64,000 nt of DNA from Virgibacillus_F flavescens (GTDB taxonomy: Bacteria > Bacillota > Bacilli > Bacillales > Amphibacillaceae). The notes under the pieces were generated by a model, which did no database searches, was not told the origin of the DNA, and worked only from the letters and a program-made list of their open reading frames with translations. The stretch lies in assembly GCF_050574275.1 (NCBI RefSeq), contig NZ_CP192260.1, forward strand, positions 1,550,001-1,614,000, in the 5' to 3' direction. Every line of letters starts with the position of its first letter. Position 1 is the first letter of the stretch. The translations under genes and the position numbers were made by a program. Below, in pieces: positions 41,766-50,868 of this stretch.

Positions 41766-43100
41766 TTGAAAAAATTGTTTAAAGGTCCAGTATTGCTCGC
41801 GTTAATGATTATGTTGATGCTTGCATTTGTTGTTGGTTGTAACAATGAGGATGATGGTGGAAATGAATCAGAAGGAAATAAGAGCAGTGATGGAGAAGTT
41901 TCCGGGAAACTAGAAGTCCAATATTTTGTTGGCGGATACGGAGATGCATGGTGGAAAGAAGTTATCAAGGGATACAAAGAGAAGTATCCTGATGTAGAAG
42001 TTGTAGAGCATGCAGGACCAAATATTAACGAAGAAATGAAAACCCGATGGATTTCTGGTAACCCGCCAGATGTCGTGTACATAGACGGGGCGGGGTCAAG
42101 TGAAACGCAAATGGTGGAAGACGATCAGTTAATGGACCTTACTGAATGGGTAGATACAATTGAACTTGAAGATGGTACACCACTTATGGACAGCTTTATT
42201 GTTCCTCCTAGTGATTACGATGGAAAGATTTATAGTTTACCATTAGTTTTTGATACGTGGGGAACTTGGTACGACAAAGCAATGTTTGAAGAAGGCGGTT
42301 ATGAAGTACCATCTGACTTCGAAAGCTGGATGACTTCAATGGGTGAAATTAAGGATAAAGAAGGAATTGATCCGTTTGTAACTACTGGTCAATACCCATA
42401 TTATTTCTTAAGAGGCGTATTGTACCCAGCATTCGCTTCAGCTGGTGGGGATGAGTTATTAGCATCAGTCATCAAAGGTGAAGAAGGTGCATGGTCAAGT
42501 GATGCTGTTCTTGAAGTAATGAAGAAGGTGGAGAAAATGCAGGAAGAAGGATATATCGATCCTGGTTTTGCAGCACTTAATCATACGCAATCACAAATGA
42601 ATTTTATACTTGGAAAAAATGCTTATATTCCAGTTGGATTCTGGTTGCCAAACGAAATGTCAAAAGATATACCGGAAGACTTTGAATTTGGGTTCATTCC
42701 TTCTCCAATGAACGAAGCTGGAGAACCAATGGTAGTAGTACCAGATTTACGTCCATTAGCAATCGCTAAAGATGCTAATAATCCAGAGGCTGCAAAAGCG
42801 TTTGTAGAATTCGCTTATCAGAAAGAATATGCTTCAAAATTCGCTGAGTTAACAGGAGCTTTGTTGAATATGAAAGGTGTAGACATCGCCAGCAATGAAA
42901 ATGTACCAGCGTATTTAAAGGATGCTAACGAAATGATTAACGATCCTGAACAGGTGTCCATTCACCACAAGCCTCATCCAATGAGTGCGGACTTGGAAAC
43001 GCCAATCAGTGATGCATTAGTCGCACTGATGCTGGGTGACATTGACGCTGAAGAATTTGTTGAGAAGGCAGAAGCTGCAGCAGCAGATTATCGTAAGTAG
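41766..43100 (+). CDS. Sugar ABC transporter substrate-binding lipoprotein of the mur cluster
   Basis: A 444-residue family-1 sugar-binding protein. The TTG start (41766) follows AGGGGGAAAA and gives a lipoprotein signal, MKKLFKGPVLLALMIMLMLA then FVVGC, lipidated at C25, followed by a glycine/glutamate/serine-rich linker. The mature domain has GDAWWKEVIKGYKEKYPDVEV near 61-81, RWISGNPPDVVYIDG near 98-112, and FGFIPSPMNEAGEPMVVVP near 309-327. Sitting between murQ and two permeases, next to secreted NamZ, NagZ and an amidase, it most likely binds MurNAc, MurNAc-peptides or a GlcNAc-MurNAc disaccharide. The ligand is inferred from context only. Confidence 0.85.
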   Translation: MKKLFKGPVLLALMIMLMLAFVVGCNNEDDGGNESEGNKSSDGEVSGKLEVQYFVGGYGDAWWKEVIKGYKEKYPDVEVVEHAGPNINEEMKTRWISGNPPDVVYIDGAGSSETQMVEDDQLMDLTEWVDTIELEDGTPLMDSFIVPPSDYDGKIYSLPLVFDTWGTWYDKAMFEEGGYEVPSDFESWMTSMGEIKDKEGIDPFVTTGQYPYYFLRGVLYPAFASAGGDELLASVIKGEEGAWSSDAVLEVMKKVEKMQEEGYIDPGFAALNHTQSQMNFILGKNAYIPVGFWLPNEMSKDIPEDFEFGFIPSPMNEAGEPMVVVPDLRPLAIAKDANNPEAAKAFVEFAYQKEYASKFAELTGALLNMKGVDIASNENVPAYLKDANEMINDPEQVSIHHKPHPMSADLETPISDALVALMLGDIDAEEFVEKAEAAAADYRK

Positions 43101-43130
43101 TAAGAAATAGTTAAATTGCTGAAAAATCAG

Positions 43131-43167
43131 GGATGTAAAGGCAGGTTCCTGCCTTTGCATCCTTTTT
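43131..43167 (+). terminator. Hairpin between the binding-protein gene and permease genes
   Basis: A 15-bp stem GGATGTAAAGGCAGG/CCTGCCTTTGCATCC with one mismatch, followed by TTTTT. The same arrangement is seen after mdxE and tctC. Confidence 0.8.
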
Positions 43168-43198
43168 CAATCATTTTTAATAGGGAAGAGGGATCCGA

Positions 43199-44092
43199 AT
43201 GGTTCAGTCTAAAAGTAAAAAAATCACATTTCTCTTGTTCTGTTTGCTCCCTACGCTTTTAGTCTTTGGGGTCTTTACTATTTATCCTCTCATTAATGGA
43301 CTATACTTATCATTTTTCGAATGGTCAGGGGCTGGAGGAGAGAAAGAATTTATAGGTTTAGAGAATTACATGACATTATTTAGTGATCCGATTATTCCTA
43401 AAACGATATTGCATGATTATTTTTTAGTTCTGGCTAAGGTAGTAGGAATTATGGTTTTGGCTACATATTTTGCAGTGGCACTCACACAGCTTAGGCTAAA
43501 GGAATCTCCGTTCTATCGCATCATTTTCTTTTTCCCTAACATCATGTCAGTAGTTGTTATCGGTATTTTATGGACATTTATATTTAACCCGGACCTTGGC
43601 CTGATTAACTCTGGGTTACGAGCAATAGGGTTGGAGAGCTGGACGAGACCTTGGCTTGGAGACATGGACTGGGCACTATCTGCTCTAGTGTTACCATCTG
43701 TCTGGGCAGGGATTGGCCTGTTTATGCTTTTACTTATGGGCGGAATTGCCAATGTACCAAAGAGTATGTATGAGGCAGCGGACATTGATGGTGCAAGTAA
43801 TTGGCAGCAGTTCTGGAAAATTACCGTGCCATTAGTTTGGCCGCAGATTAAGACGTCGATTTTGTACATCGTAATTACGACGTTAAATGGTTCATTCATT
43901 ATCGTGCAGATTATGACAAGGGGCGGCCCAAACAATTCAACACAGGTTATGGGTTCCTACTTGTATCAGGAAGCATTTACAGAATTCAATTTCGGTTACG
44001 GAGCAACGATTGGTGTAATGATTTTAATCATATCTCTAGCAACTGTATTGGTATTACAATTCCTGCTAAAACGAGATAAGGTTGAATACTAG
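43199..44092 (+). CDS. Sugar ABC transporter permease (MalF-like) of the mur cluster
   Basis: A 297-residue permease with six helices and the EAA loop MYEAADIDGASNWQQFWKITVPLVWPQ near residues 190-215. Family-specific features are FTIYPLINGLYLSFFEWSG near the N-terminus and TRGGPNNSTQVMGSYLY near 240-256. It pairs with the next permease to form the membrane channel. AGGGAAGAGGGA precedes its ATG. No ATPase gene is present. Function in uptake of cell-wall amino sugars is inferred from neighbours (murQ upstream, namZ and nagZ downstream). Confidence 0.9.
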   Translation: MVQSKSKKITFLLFCLLPTLLVFGVFTIYPLINGLYLSFFEWSGAGGEKEFIGLENYMTLFSDPIIPKTILHDYFLVLAKVVGIMVLATYFAVALTQLRLKESPFYRIIFFFPNIMSVVVIGILWTFIFNPDLGLINSGLRAIGLESWTRPWLGDMDWALSALVLPSVWAGIGLFMLLLMGGIANVPKSMYEAADIDGASNWQQFWKITVPLVWPQIKTSILYIVITTLNGSFIIVQIMTRGGPNNSTQVMGSYLYQEAFTEFNFGYGATIGVMILIISLATVLVLQFLLKRDKVEY

Positions 44093-44104
44093 GAGAGGGG
44101 AAAT

Positions 44105-44947
44105 ATGATGCAGAATATTGGCAGATTCATGATGAAAACCGTAATTCGTATTCCATTAATTCTTTGGTCGCTTATCGTTTTGTATCCGATCGTATGGATG
44201 TTTCTTGGAGCATTTAAATCAAATGGAGAAATTTTCGCTTCACCCTGGTCTATACCTGACTCATTCGACTTTACAAATTTCGTGACAGCATGGACAGACT
44301 ATAATATTGGATCAAGCTTTGCAAACAGTTTATTTGTAACAGTGCTCGGTACATTCTTATGTCTGGTCTTTGCTATCCCAACGTCATATGCTATCGAACG
44401 ACTCAGATTTAGATTTAGCAAGGTTTTATTTAACACGTATCTTTCAGCAATGATGATTCCAATGGTGCTCGGATGGATCCCGTTGTTTTTCTTACTATTG
44501 AAATTTAACATGCTGGATAATCTGTGGGCATTGTCGCTGATTTATGCTGTAACACAAATACCGTTCAGCATTTTCATTCTGACAAGTTTCATGGGCAGTA
44601 TTCCGAAAGAGTTGGAGGAAGCGGCTGCAATCGATGGAATGTCTCAATATGGCATTCTATTAAAAGTAGTAACGCCACTATTAACAACAGGAATCATTAC
44701 TGTTTCGATCATGAATGCAGTTACATTCTGGAATGAATATTTTATGGCGCTTATCTTTCTGCAAACGGACGGAAACTACACGCTTGGCTTAGCAATGGAT
44801 CTGATGAACAGAGAAGCACAGTACACCAATGCATGGGGTGCTTTATTTGCCGGCTTATCTATAGCAATTATCCCGGTCATGATCCTGTACGCAATCTTCC
44901 AGCGGTGGATTGTTAAAGGAATGATGGAAGGCGCGTTGAAAGGATAA
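44105..44947 (+). CDS. Carbohydrate ABC transporter permease (MalG-like) of the mur cluster
   Basis: A 280-residue permease with six helices and the EAA loop LEEAAAIDGMSQYGILLKVVTPLL near residues 172-195. The N-terminal FKSNGEIFASPWSIPDSFDF and the C-terminal ending RWIVKGMMEGALKG are typical of the CUT1 class of sugar permeases. It starts 12 bases after the first permease, with AGGAGAGGGG upstream. A strong bidirectional terminator lies 40 bases downstream, so it ends the murQ-transporter operon. Confidence 0.9.
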   Translation: MMQNIGRFMMKTVIRIPLILWSLIVLYPIVWMFLGAFKSNGEIFASPWSIPDSFDFTNFVTAWTDYNIGSSFANSLFVTVLGTFLCLVFAIPTSYAIERLRFRFSKVLFNTYLSAMMIPMVLGWIPLFFLLLKFNMLDNLWALSLIYAVTQIPFSIFILTSFMGSIPKELEEAAAIDGMSQYGILLKVVTPLLTTGIITVSIMNAVTFWNEYFMALIFLQTDGNYTLGLAMDLMNREAQYTNAWGALFAGLSIAIIPVMILYAIFQRWIVKGMMEGALKG

Positions 44948-44986
44948 ACATAGGTACCAGGTACGCCCCGGATTTTGTCGAAAACT

Positions 44987-45024
44987 AAAAAACCTTGACT
45001 CTATCAAAAGAGTCAAGGTTTTTT
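44987..45024. terminator. Bidirectional terminator between the mur ABC operon and namZ
   Basis: Perfect 14-bp stem AAAACCTTGACTCT/AGAGTCAAGGTTTT around ATCAAA, with A and T tracts on both sides. The convergent namZ gene ends 51 bases further on. Confidence 0.92.
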
Positions 45025-45074
45025 ATGTGTAAATCAATTGTCGGGGTAAATGCTTTATGCCCCGCGAAAACAAT

Positions 45075-46331
45075 TTATTTATATAGCAAATATCCTTCTC
45101 TTACTTCTTTAAATTCGTTTAATTCATCCTGCCATTGGGCTTTCATGGATTCTACTGAATCGCCATTATTGATTGCTTCACGGATCCAGCTGTTTCCAAC
45201 CAGGTTATCAAAAAAGGAGATACCTGCACTGTTTTCTGCTCTAAACGCAAAGTCTTCTGGATATAAATCGTGAATCGATTTTACAAGATGAAGACCCATT
45301 TCTATTGGTTGAAAAGCTTCTTTGTCTGTAACATGAATTTGTACTCCATGACTTAATGTACCGCTGTGCTTTGAAAATGCTGGAGTAAATGATGCTGCAC
45401 GAAACATAACACCGGGTAAATTCAGTTCATTTAATGTTGCTGCTAATTCTGTACTATTAATAAACGGTGCTCCAATTAGTTCAAACGGTTTTGTTGTCCC
45501 ACGGCCTTCGGAAACATTTGTACCTTCAATTAGTGCGGCACCTGGATAGACAAGCGCAGTACTGAATGTAGGCATGTTTGGCGACGGTATGACAAACTCG
45601 AGAGGTGTATCATCATAATACATGTCCCGCTTCCAGTTATTCATTTCAACAACTGTCAGGTCAGCACCAATATTAAATTCTGTATTAAAAAATTTAGCTA
45701 ATTCACCAACGGTCATTCCATGGCGTAATGGAATTGGATATTTCCCAATAAAGGAAGCAAACTCCGGATCGAGAACAGGGCCATCCACTCGCTCACCACT
45801 CAATGGATTAGGTCGGTCTAACACGACGAACTCAATATCATTTTCTTGAGCAGCTTCCATTGCATATGCCATAGTGTAAATATATGTGTAAAAACGTGTG
45901 CCTACATCCTGAATATCAAAAACCAGTACGTCTACATTTTCCAGCATTTCCGGTGTAGGCTTGCGTGTTTCACCATATAAGCTGTAGACAGGTAATCCGG
46001 TAGTTTCATCAATATAGTAATCTACGTATTCACCAGCTTGTGCACTGCCGCGAACACCGTGCTCAGGGCCGTACAATGCTGTTACGTTGATATCGGGATC
46101 ATTATGCAGAAGATCAACGATACTGTTTAATTCCTGATCCACTCCGGTTGGGTTGGTAATTAGCCCAACACGCTTACCTTCTAGGAGATCCTTTTGTTCC
46201 TCGAGCAGAACTTCAACCCCGAGTTTAAATTTTTTCAGTTGCCCTTTATGCTTGCCGTTATCGGCAGAGACACCAGACATCGACGTCATTACCAATATGG
46301 TTGCTAATAGTACTAACATTAATTTTTTCAA
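45075..46331 (-). CDS. namZ: Secreted exo-beta-N-acetylmuramidase NamZ (DUF1343)
   Basis: A 418-residue protein with an N-terminal signal peptide (MKKLMLVLLATILVMTSMSG, cleavage expected after VSA near residue 23). The DUF1343 pattern is clear: KRVGLITNPTGVDQELNSI near 54-72, LYGPEHGVRGSAQAGEYV near 87-104, DVLVFDIQDVGTRFYTYIYT near 134-153, DRPNPLSGERVDGP near 173-186, and PSPNMPTFSTALVYPG near 248-263. B. subtilis NamZ (YbbC) of this family removes MurNAc from the non-reducing ends of peptidoglycan fragments. Its secreted form and place next to nagZ and the MurNAc uptake genes support the same job here. It is transcribed toward the transporter operon. Confidence 0.92.
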   Translation of the reverse strand: MKKLMLVLLATILVMTSMSGVSADNGKHKGQLKKFKLGVEVLLEEQKDLLEGKRVGLITNPTGVDQELNSIVDLLHNDPDINVTALYGPEHGVRGSAQAGEYVDYYIDETTGLPVYSLYGETRKPTPEMLENVDVLVFDIQDVGTRFYTYIYTMAYAMEAAQENDIEFVVLDRPNPLSGERVDGPVLDPEFASFIGKYPIPLRHGMTVGELAKFFNTEFNIGADLTVVEMNNWKRDMYYDDTPLEFVIPSPNMPTFSTALVYPGAALIEGTNVSEGRGTTKPFELIGAPFINSTELAATLNELNLPGVMFRAASFTPAFSKHSGTLSHGVQIHVTDKEAFQPIEMGLHLVKSIHDLYPEDFAFRAENSAGISFFDNLVGNSWIREAINNGDSVESMKAQWQDELNEFKEVREGYLLYK

Positions 46332-46398
46332 TGGAACATTCCCCTCTCGTTTTTAACTTAATTTTTGTTGACTAAGCCAGTAATCCCTTATTGTTGCT

Positions 46399-46865
46399 AG
46401 TTACTTTGTCGTATTTGAGGTAAACTGCTGCGACGTACTTATCTCATCAAAAAAACTGCGATGTATCAGCAACGAGATTTCCGCTGCTGGCAGTCGCTTT
46501 CCGCGGGCGGCTGGTGAGCCTCCTCGTGCTGACGCACTCCGGGGTCTCACCTATTCCTGTCCTCCCGCAGGAGTCGACTGCCATCCGCTCCAACCTCTAG
46601 ACAAAGTATGGGTGTCAAGGATTTATTAAGTGCACACACGATAGCTACGTCTATTAAATAACAGACATTTTTACGTAAACAGCTATACCAGTCCCGGTGA
46701 GCGGAGGGCGGTGACTCCTGCGGGAACAGCACGAGTCTGAAGGCCCCGCAGAGTGCTCTTCTCGAGGAGACTGAAGCCGTGCCCGAGGAAAGCATCCGCC
46801 CGCAGCGATCCTGGACGGCGACAATTGAAACAACCCTAAAGTTACGTCGCATTTCTGCTAATTCG
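46399..46865. repeat. GC-rich interspersed element, copy C
   Basis: It begins GTTACTTTGTCGTATTTGAG, has AGCAACGAGATTTCCGCTGC, a first palindromic arm GGCAGTCG...CGACTGCC (46490-46583), TCCGCTCCAACCTCTAGA, and a second arm GGTGAGCGGAGGGCGGTGAC... to CCTGGACGGCG (about 46695-46820). The second arm is an imperfect inverted copy of the first. It ends AAAGTTACGTCGCATTTCT. It fills most of the 0.6 kb between namZ and nagZ and would separate two genes that are adjacent in B. subtilis. No gene seen. Confidence 0.85.
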
Positions 46866-46938
46866 TGTTAAGTACCTTGTCCCAAGTACTAAAGTTATTG
46901 CATTCACCAAAGTTATTTTAAGCTAAAATAGTTTAGTG

Positions 46939-49044
46939 TTAATAACTCAAGCCGTGTCCGAAATCGTATAAAACATCACCAGTTAAATCAGGAATGGTGA
47001 CAGGCAATAAACCGGATGGTGCATTTTCTCCGAATATTGTTGCGGCAGTTGCCTCAAAGCTTGCGTCTCTGAACCCATATTGCGCGATGTATGAATCAAT
47101 AGTAGGGTACGCCATTATATCGTATGGGTTTCGAATACCTACACCAACTGCAGGTGCATCTGTATTTTCAATTACCTGATTGACCATTCGCATCTGTGAG
47201 CTGTCAACGGACCTGCCACTCACATTATACGTGTACGTGCCAATGATAACTGCATCAGCCTGCTGTATGACGGCTAGCTGATCAGCAGAAAGTGGACCGT
47301 TTGCTTCAATAACCGCTGTATTGGAATGGAACTGACTTACTGCTTCATGTAAGGAACTCACAAAAGAGTTACCTACAACTACAACTTGTTTATCGTCCGT
47401 TAAATCCAATGGTAATGCATTATCATTTTTCACAAGGGTAATTGACTTTTCAGCCGCTTCTTGTTCAACTTGCTTATGTGCTTCCGATCCAACAACCTCT
47501 TGCGCGTTTTCAATTACTTCGCTGATTGGTGCAGGATTTTCCTGTTTAATGATTCCGCGTTTTACTTTTAACGTTAAGATTCGTTCTACCGATGCTTCCA
47601 CATGGTCGACAGTAATTTCTCCTGTTTCAACAGCTTCAAGCAGTCCAGTTGCAACCGACTCTAATCCAACAGGCATTAATACTATGTCAGTGCCAGCTTT
47701 AACCGCGCGGATTGCAGCGTCCACAGCGCCAAAGTGGTCCTGAATTGCTCCCATATTTAATGCATCTGTGATAATAACTCCTTCAAAGCCCATATCCTCT
47801 CGCATCAGTCCAGTTAACACTTTTTTGGAAAGGGTTGCAGGTAATGAAATTTCGGTTCCATCTTTTTTGGAAATAACTTTTGTGTTATCGATTTTTGGGA
47901 ACGTGACATGTGCTGTCATAATTGCATCGATCCCAGCTTCCATAGCTTGCTGAAATGGATACAGCTCAACTTCCTTTAAGCGCTCCAGGTCATATGGAAC
48001 TTCCGGCAGGCCGAGATGTGAATCGACAGCAGTATCGCCATGTCCTGGAAAATGCTTAGCAGTAGCTGCGACTCCAGTACGCTGTAATCCCTTCGTATAG
48101 GCAATTCCTAAGTCAGCAACAAGTTCAGGTGATTCACTGAAGGAACGTACCCCGATTACCGGGTTATCCGGGTTGTTGTTAACATCAAGCACTGGAGCAA
48201 GATTCATGTTGATGCCAAGTGCTTTTAGCTCTTCACCAATTGCCTGACCTACATTGCCGGCAATTTCAGTTGAACGCGTTGCACCCAGCGCCATATTACC
48301 AGGCATGTCCGTGCCTGATTGGAGGCGGGTTACAATTCCACCTTCCTGGTCAATCGTCATAAGCAGTCCGTACTTCTCGGATGCTTCCTGGTAGTCAGCA
48401 ACAAGTTTTGCAGTTTGTTCAGTAGTTACCACGTTTTCTCTAAAAAGAATAACGCCTCCGAGATGATATTCCTTCACCATTTGTTCGATTTCAGGAAGCA
48501 TCTCCGTTACATTTTTGCCATCCCAGTTTCTGAAGTCTGGCATTAGCAGCTGACCTATTTTTTCCTCAATCGTCATCCCATCAATCGCATTTGAAATGAT
48601 ATCGTATTGCTTGCCTTTTTGCTTCACAACTTTACCGCTTGATGCAGGCTTTCCTTTTTTCTTCGATTTATCCACTTTAAAGTCAACCGCAATGCGATCT
48701 TTTAACGAACCATTTGATACATAAATGAAGGAGCGCCCGTTTTTCCCGGTAAACGTAACTACACCATCTTCGCTTACGTTAGCTACGTTTCTATTTGTTG
48801 AACGCCAGGTCAGATGATCGGATGTTTCGGTAAAATGACCATCCTCGTAAATATTGAGCGCTTGTAGGGTAAGTTGTTTATCTTTAACTTCTGCAGCTGC
48901 TTCCGGCACGTTTTGCAGCAAAATTAGATCCTTTACTTCGTTGTCCTCAGCAGCATAAATGTGACTAAAACTTAAGGTGATTTGACTGGCCAATAAAGCG
49001 AGGATGACAATTACTAGTAACGGTGTTCTTTTTAGCATGTTCAT
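46939..49044 (-). CDS. nagZ: Secreted beta-N-acetylglucosaminidase NagZ (GH3) with N-terminal Ig-like domain
   Basis: A 701-residue secreted enzyme: signal peptide (about 1-32, ending HIYAA), then a BIG2-like Ig domain (about 55-125, with WRSTNRNVANVSEDGVV), a GH3 barrel (about 150-500), and a C-terminal GH3 domain. The NagZ motif KHFPGHGDT spans residues 330-338, with its His/Asp acting in acid-base catalysis, and D427 in ITDALNMGA is the expected nucleophile. The fused C-terminal domain is typical of the Bacillus YbbD type. It removes GlcNAc from muropeptides outside the cell. ATG at 49044 follows AGGAGGG. It is 27 bases downstream of the amiE-like gene. Confidence 0.94.
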   Translation of the reverse strand: MNMLKRTPLLVIVILALLASQITLSFSHIYAAEDNEVKDLILLQNVPEAAAEVKDKQLTLQALNIYEDGHFTETSDHLTWRSTNRNVANVSEDGVVTFTGKNGRSFIYVSNGSLKDRIAVDFKVDKSKKKGKPASSGKVVKQKGKQYDIISNAIDGMTIEEKIGQLLMPDFRNWDGKNVTEMLPEIEQMVKEYHLGGVILFRENVVTTEQTAKLVADYQEASEKYGLLMTIDQEGGIVTRLQSGTDMPGNMALGATRSTEIAGNVGQAIGEELKALGINMNLAPVLDVNNNPDNPVIGVRSFSESPELVADLGIAYTKGLQRTGVAATAKHFPGHGDTAVDSHLGLPEVPYDLERLKEVELYPFQQAMEAGIDAIMTAHVTFPKIDNTKVISKKDGTEISLPATLSKKVLTGLMREDMGFEGVIITDALNMGAIQDHFGAVDAAIRAVKAGTDIVLMPVGLESVATGLLEAVETGEITVDHVEASVERILTLKVKRGIIKQENPAPISEVIENAQEVVGSEAHKQVEQEAAEKSITLVKNDNALPLDLTDDKQVVVVGNSFVSSLHEAVSQFHSNTAVIEANGPLSADQLAVIQQADAVIIGTYTYNVSGRSVDSSQMRMVNQVIENTDAPAVGVGIRNPYDIMAYPTIDSYIAQYGFRDASFEATAATIFGENAPSGLLPVTIPDLTGDVLYDFGHGLSY

Positions 49045-49071
49045 TCATTTCCCTCCTATTTCAGTGTTTTT

Positions 49072-50775
49072 CTAATAATTCCGTTCTGTCCATTGATCAT
49101 TTGAATCGAAATGAAGCCTCGATTGTTCGCCATTACTGTCTTGTACTTTTACATTAGTCACATACCATCCACGACCATTCGTTGAGGAATCTGTCTGGTA
49201 ATGGAATCGTACGTATTTAGTATCTTCCGGCAGCTGGATTTCTTTGGACTGCCAGTCTGCGCTGCTGCCCGTGAACGACGCTGCGGCAGGAGTCCAGGTA
49301 ATTCCGTCCTCAGAAGTTTCAACTAATCCCTGATCATAACCTTGTTCAATTCGGTACCACGTATCAAATGTTAACGTTGCACTTGATTCAGGGTTCACTT
49401 CAGCAGTTAGAGAACTATTTAGCTTGTCCCCATAACCTGAAAACCATGCATCCTTTCCCTTAGGAATCGAAACCGGAATAGCATCTGCCACCTGGCGGGC
49501 AAATTGACGTCTGGCAGGGTTGGTAGATACAGTTTCACGTGATGGATGAACTCGATTTGTCAGCAAGATTGCAATCGTATCGTTATTTAAGTTAATAGCG
49601 ATTGACGTTCCCGTGTAACCTGTATGACCAATAGTGGAAGATTCCGATAAAGCGTCCATGTACCAGCCCTGTGATAATTCCCAGCCGAGTCCATGTTCAT
49701 CTCCAGGAAATTGTGGGATTTGATTTTCAACCAGTAATTGTATTGTTTCAGGCTGTAGAACCTGAGTTCCACCGTATCGGCCGTCATTGATGAACATATG
49801 TCCAAGCTTGGCTAAATCACTGGCAGTAGAAAACACACCGGCATGTCCAGCAACGCCCCCAAGTGCCCATGCGTTTTCATCATGAACATCGCCCCATACA
49901 AGACCACGGTTTATCGATGGCTGATATTCAGTTGCAGCAATTCGATTTTTTAACGATTCTGGTGGGTTATACATAGTGTCCGTCATGTTGAGTGGTTCTA
50001 GAAGAGTGTCGTTTACAAACTCATCAAGGCGTTTACCTGATAAACGTTCAATTAGAGCGCCTAATGTGATCATGTTTAAGTCACTGTAGGTATACGCTGT
50101 TCCTGGAGGATTGTCTAATGGATAACTGAAAACATAGTCCAGCCGATCTTCCCGGCTTTCTCCGATTGTATAAAGAGGGACCCATGCCTTGAATCCGGAT
50201 GTGTGTGTCATTAACTGTTTAATCGTTACATTTTCTTTCCCGTTTTGAGCGAATTCTGGTATGTAATCCGAAACCGGATCATTCAACTCAAAATAACCTT
50301 GTTCAAACAGCTTCATTGCAGCAGTGGTAGTGAAAATTTTACTTAGTGATGCTAGGTCAAAAATGGTGTCCTTTTGCATGTTAATTGGGTTTTCTACTAG
50401 TGAATTGGTATCATTTTTGTATAATAAGGAATGACCATAAGCTTCGTGCTGGACGATATGACCACGTCTAGCAACAAACGTAACAGCCCCCGGCATGACG
50501 CCTTCATCGATCATTGAATTCATAATAGGGTCAATTTCATTCAGCGGTTGCTGCATCATACCAGCTCCTCGGGCTGAACCTGGATGTAAAACGGGTGAAG
50601 TAGGTCCTGGTGTACCCCATGAAAATAACGGATGCGGCCGTTCCTGCGCTTTCTTTTGATTCTGCTTTTCAATCGTTGGTGACTTATCTGCGCTTACTGG
50701 TGCAGCAGAAGGAATGAGAAGGGACGATGTTAATGCAACAGATAATGTAGCATAAAACAACTTTTTTCGATGCAT
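49072..50775 (-). CDS. amiE: Secreted beta-lactamase-fold serine hydrolase, AmiE/YbbE-like, with C-terminal beta domain
   Basis: A 567-residue secreted protein. ATG at 50775 follows TTGGAGGAAA and gives a signal peptide ending near APVSA (residue 29). The class C beta-lactamase/PBP-like domain (about 75-430) has S143-L-S-K146 in FDLASLSKIF, the Y-x-(N/D) site Y230-S-D in TYSDLNM, and HTGYTG as the third motif. A C-terminal domain (about 450-567) with LTFDTWYRIEQGYDQG, EDGITWTPA and KYVRFHYQTDSS resembles MAM/immune-inhibitor-A-like beta domains. In B. subtilis the amiE-nagZ-namZ genes are together and AmiE cleaves MurNAc-L-Ala bonds, so I infer muropeptide amidase activity. The C-terminal domain looks like an extra. 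Confidence 0.85.
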   Translation of the reverse strand: MHRKKLFYATLSVALTSSLLIPSAAPVSADKSPTIEKQNQKKAQERPHPLFSWGTPGPTSPVLHPGSARGAGMMQQPLNEIDPIMNSMIDEGVMPGAVTFVARRGHIVQHEAYGHSLLYKNDTNSLVENPINMQKDTIFDLASLSKIFTTTAAMKLFEQGYFELNDPVSDYIPEFAQNGKENVTIKQLMTHTSGFKAWVPLYTIGESREDRLDYVFSYPLDNPPGTAYTYSDLNMITLGALIERLSGKRLDEFVNDTLLEPLNMTDTMYNPPESLKNRIAATEYQPSINRGLVWGDVHDENAWALGGVAGHAGVFSTASDLAKLGHMFINDGRYGGTQVLQPETIQLLVENQIPQFPGDEHGLGWELSQGWYMDALSESSTIGHTGYTGTSIAINLNNDTIAILLTNRVHPSRETVSTNPARRQFARQVADAIPVSIPKGKDAWFSGYGDKLNSSLTAEVNPESSATLTFDTWYRIEQGYDQGLVETSEDGITWTPAAASFTGSSADWQSKEIQLPEDTKYVRFHYQTDSSTNGRGWYVTNVKVQDSNGEQSRLHFDSNDQWTERNY

Positions 50776-50868
50776 ACGATTTCCTCCAATTCTAGTATTA
50801 ATGAAAGGGCTTACATTCATTACTTCTACTATATTGGTACTCTACCAGAGAAGCTATATTACATAAGT

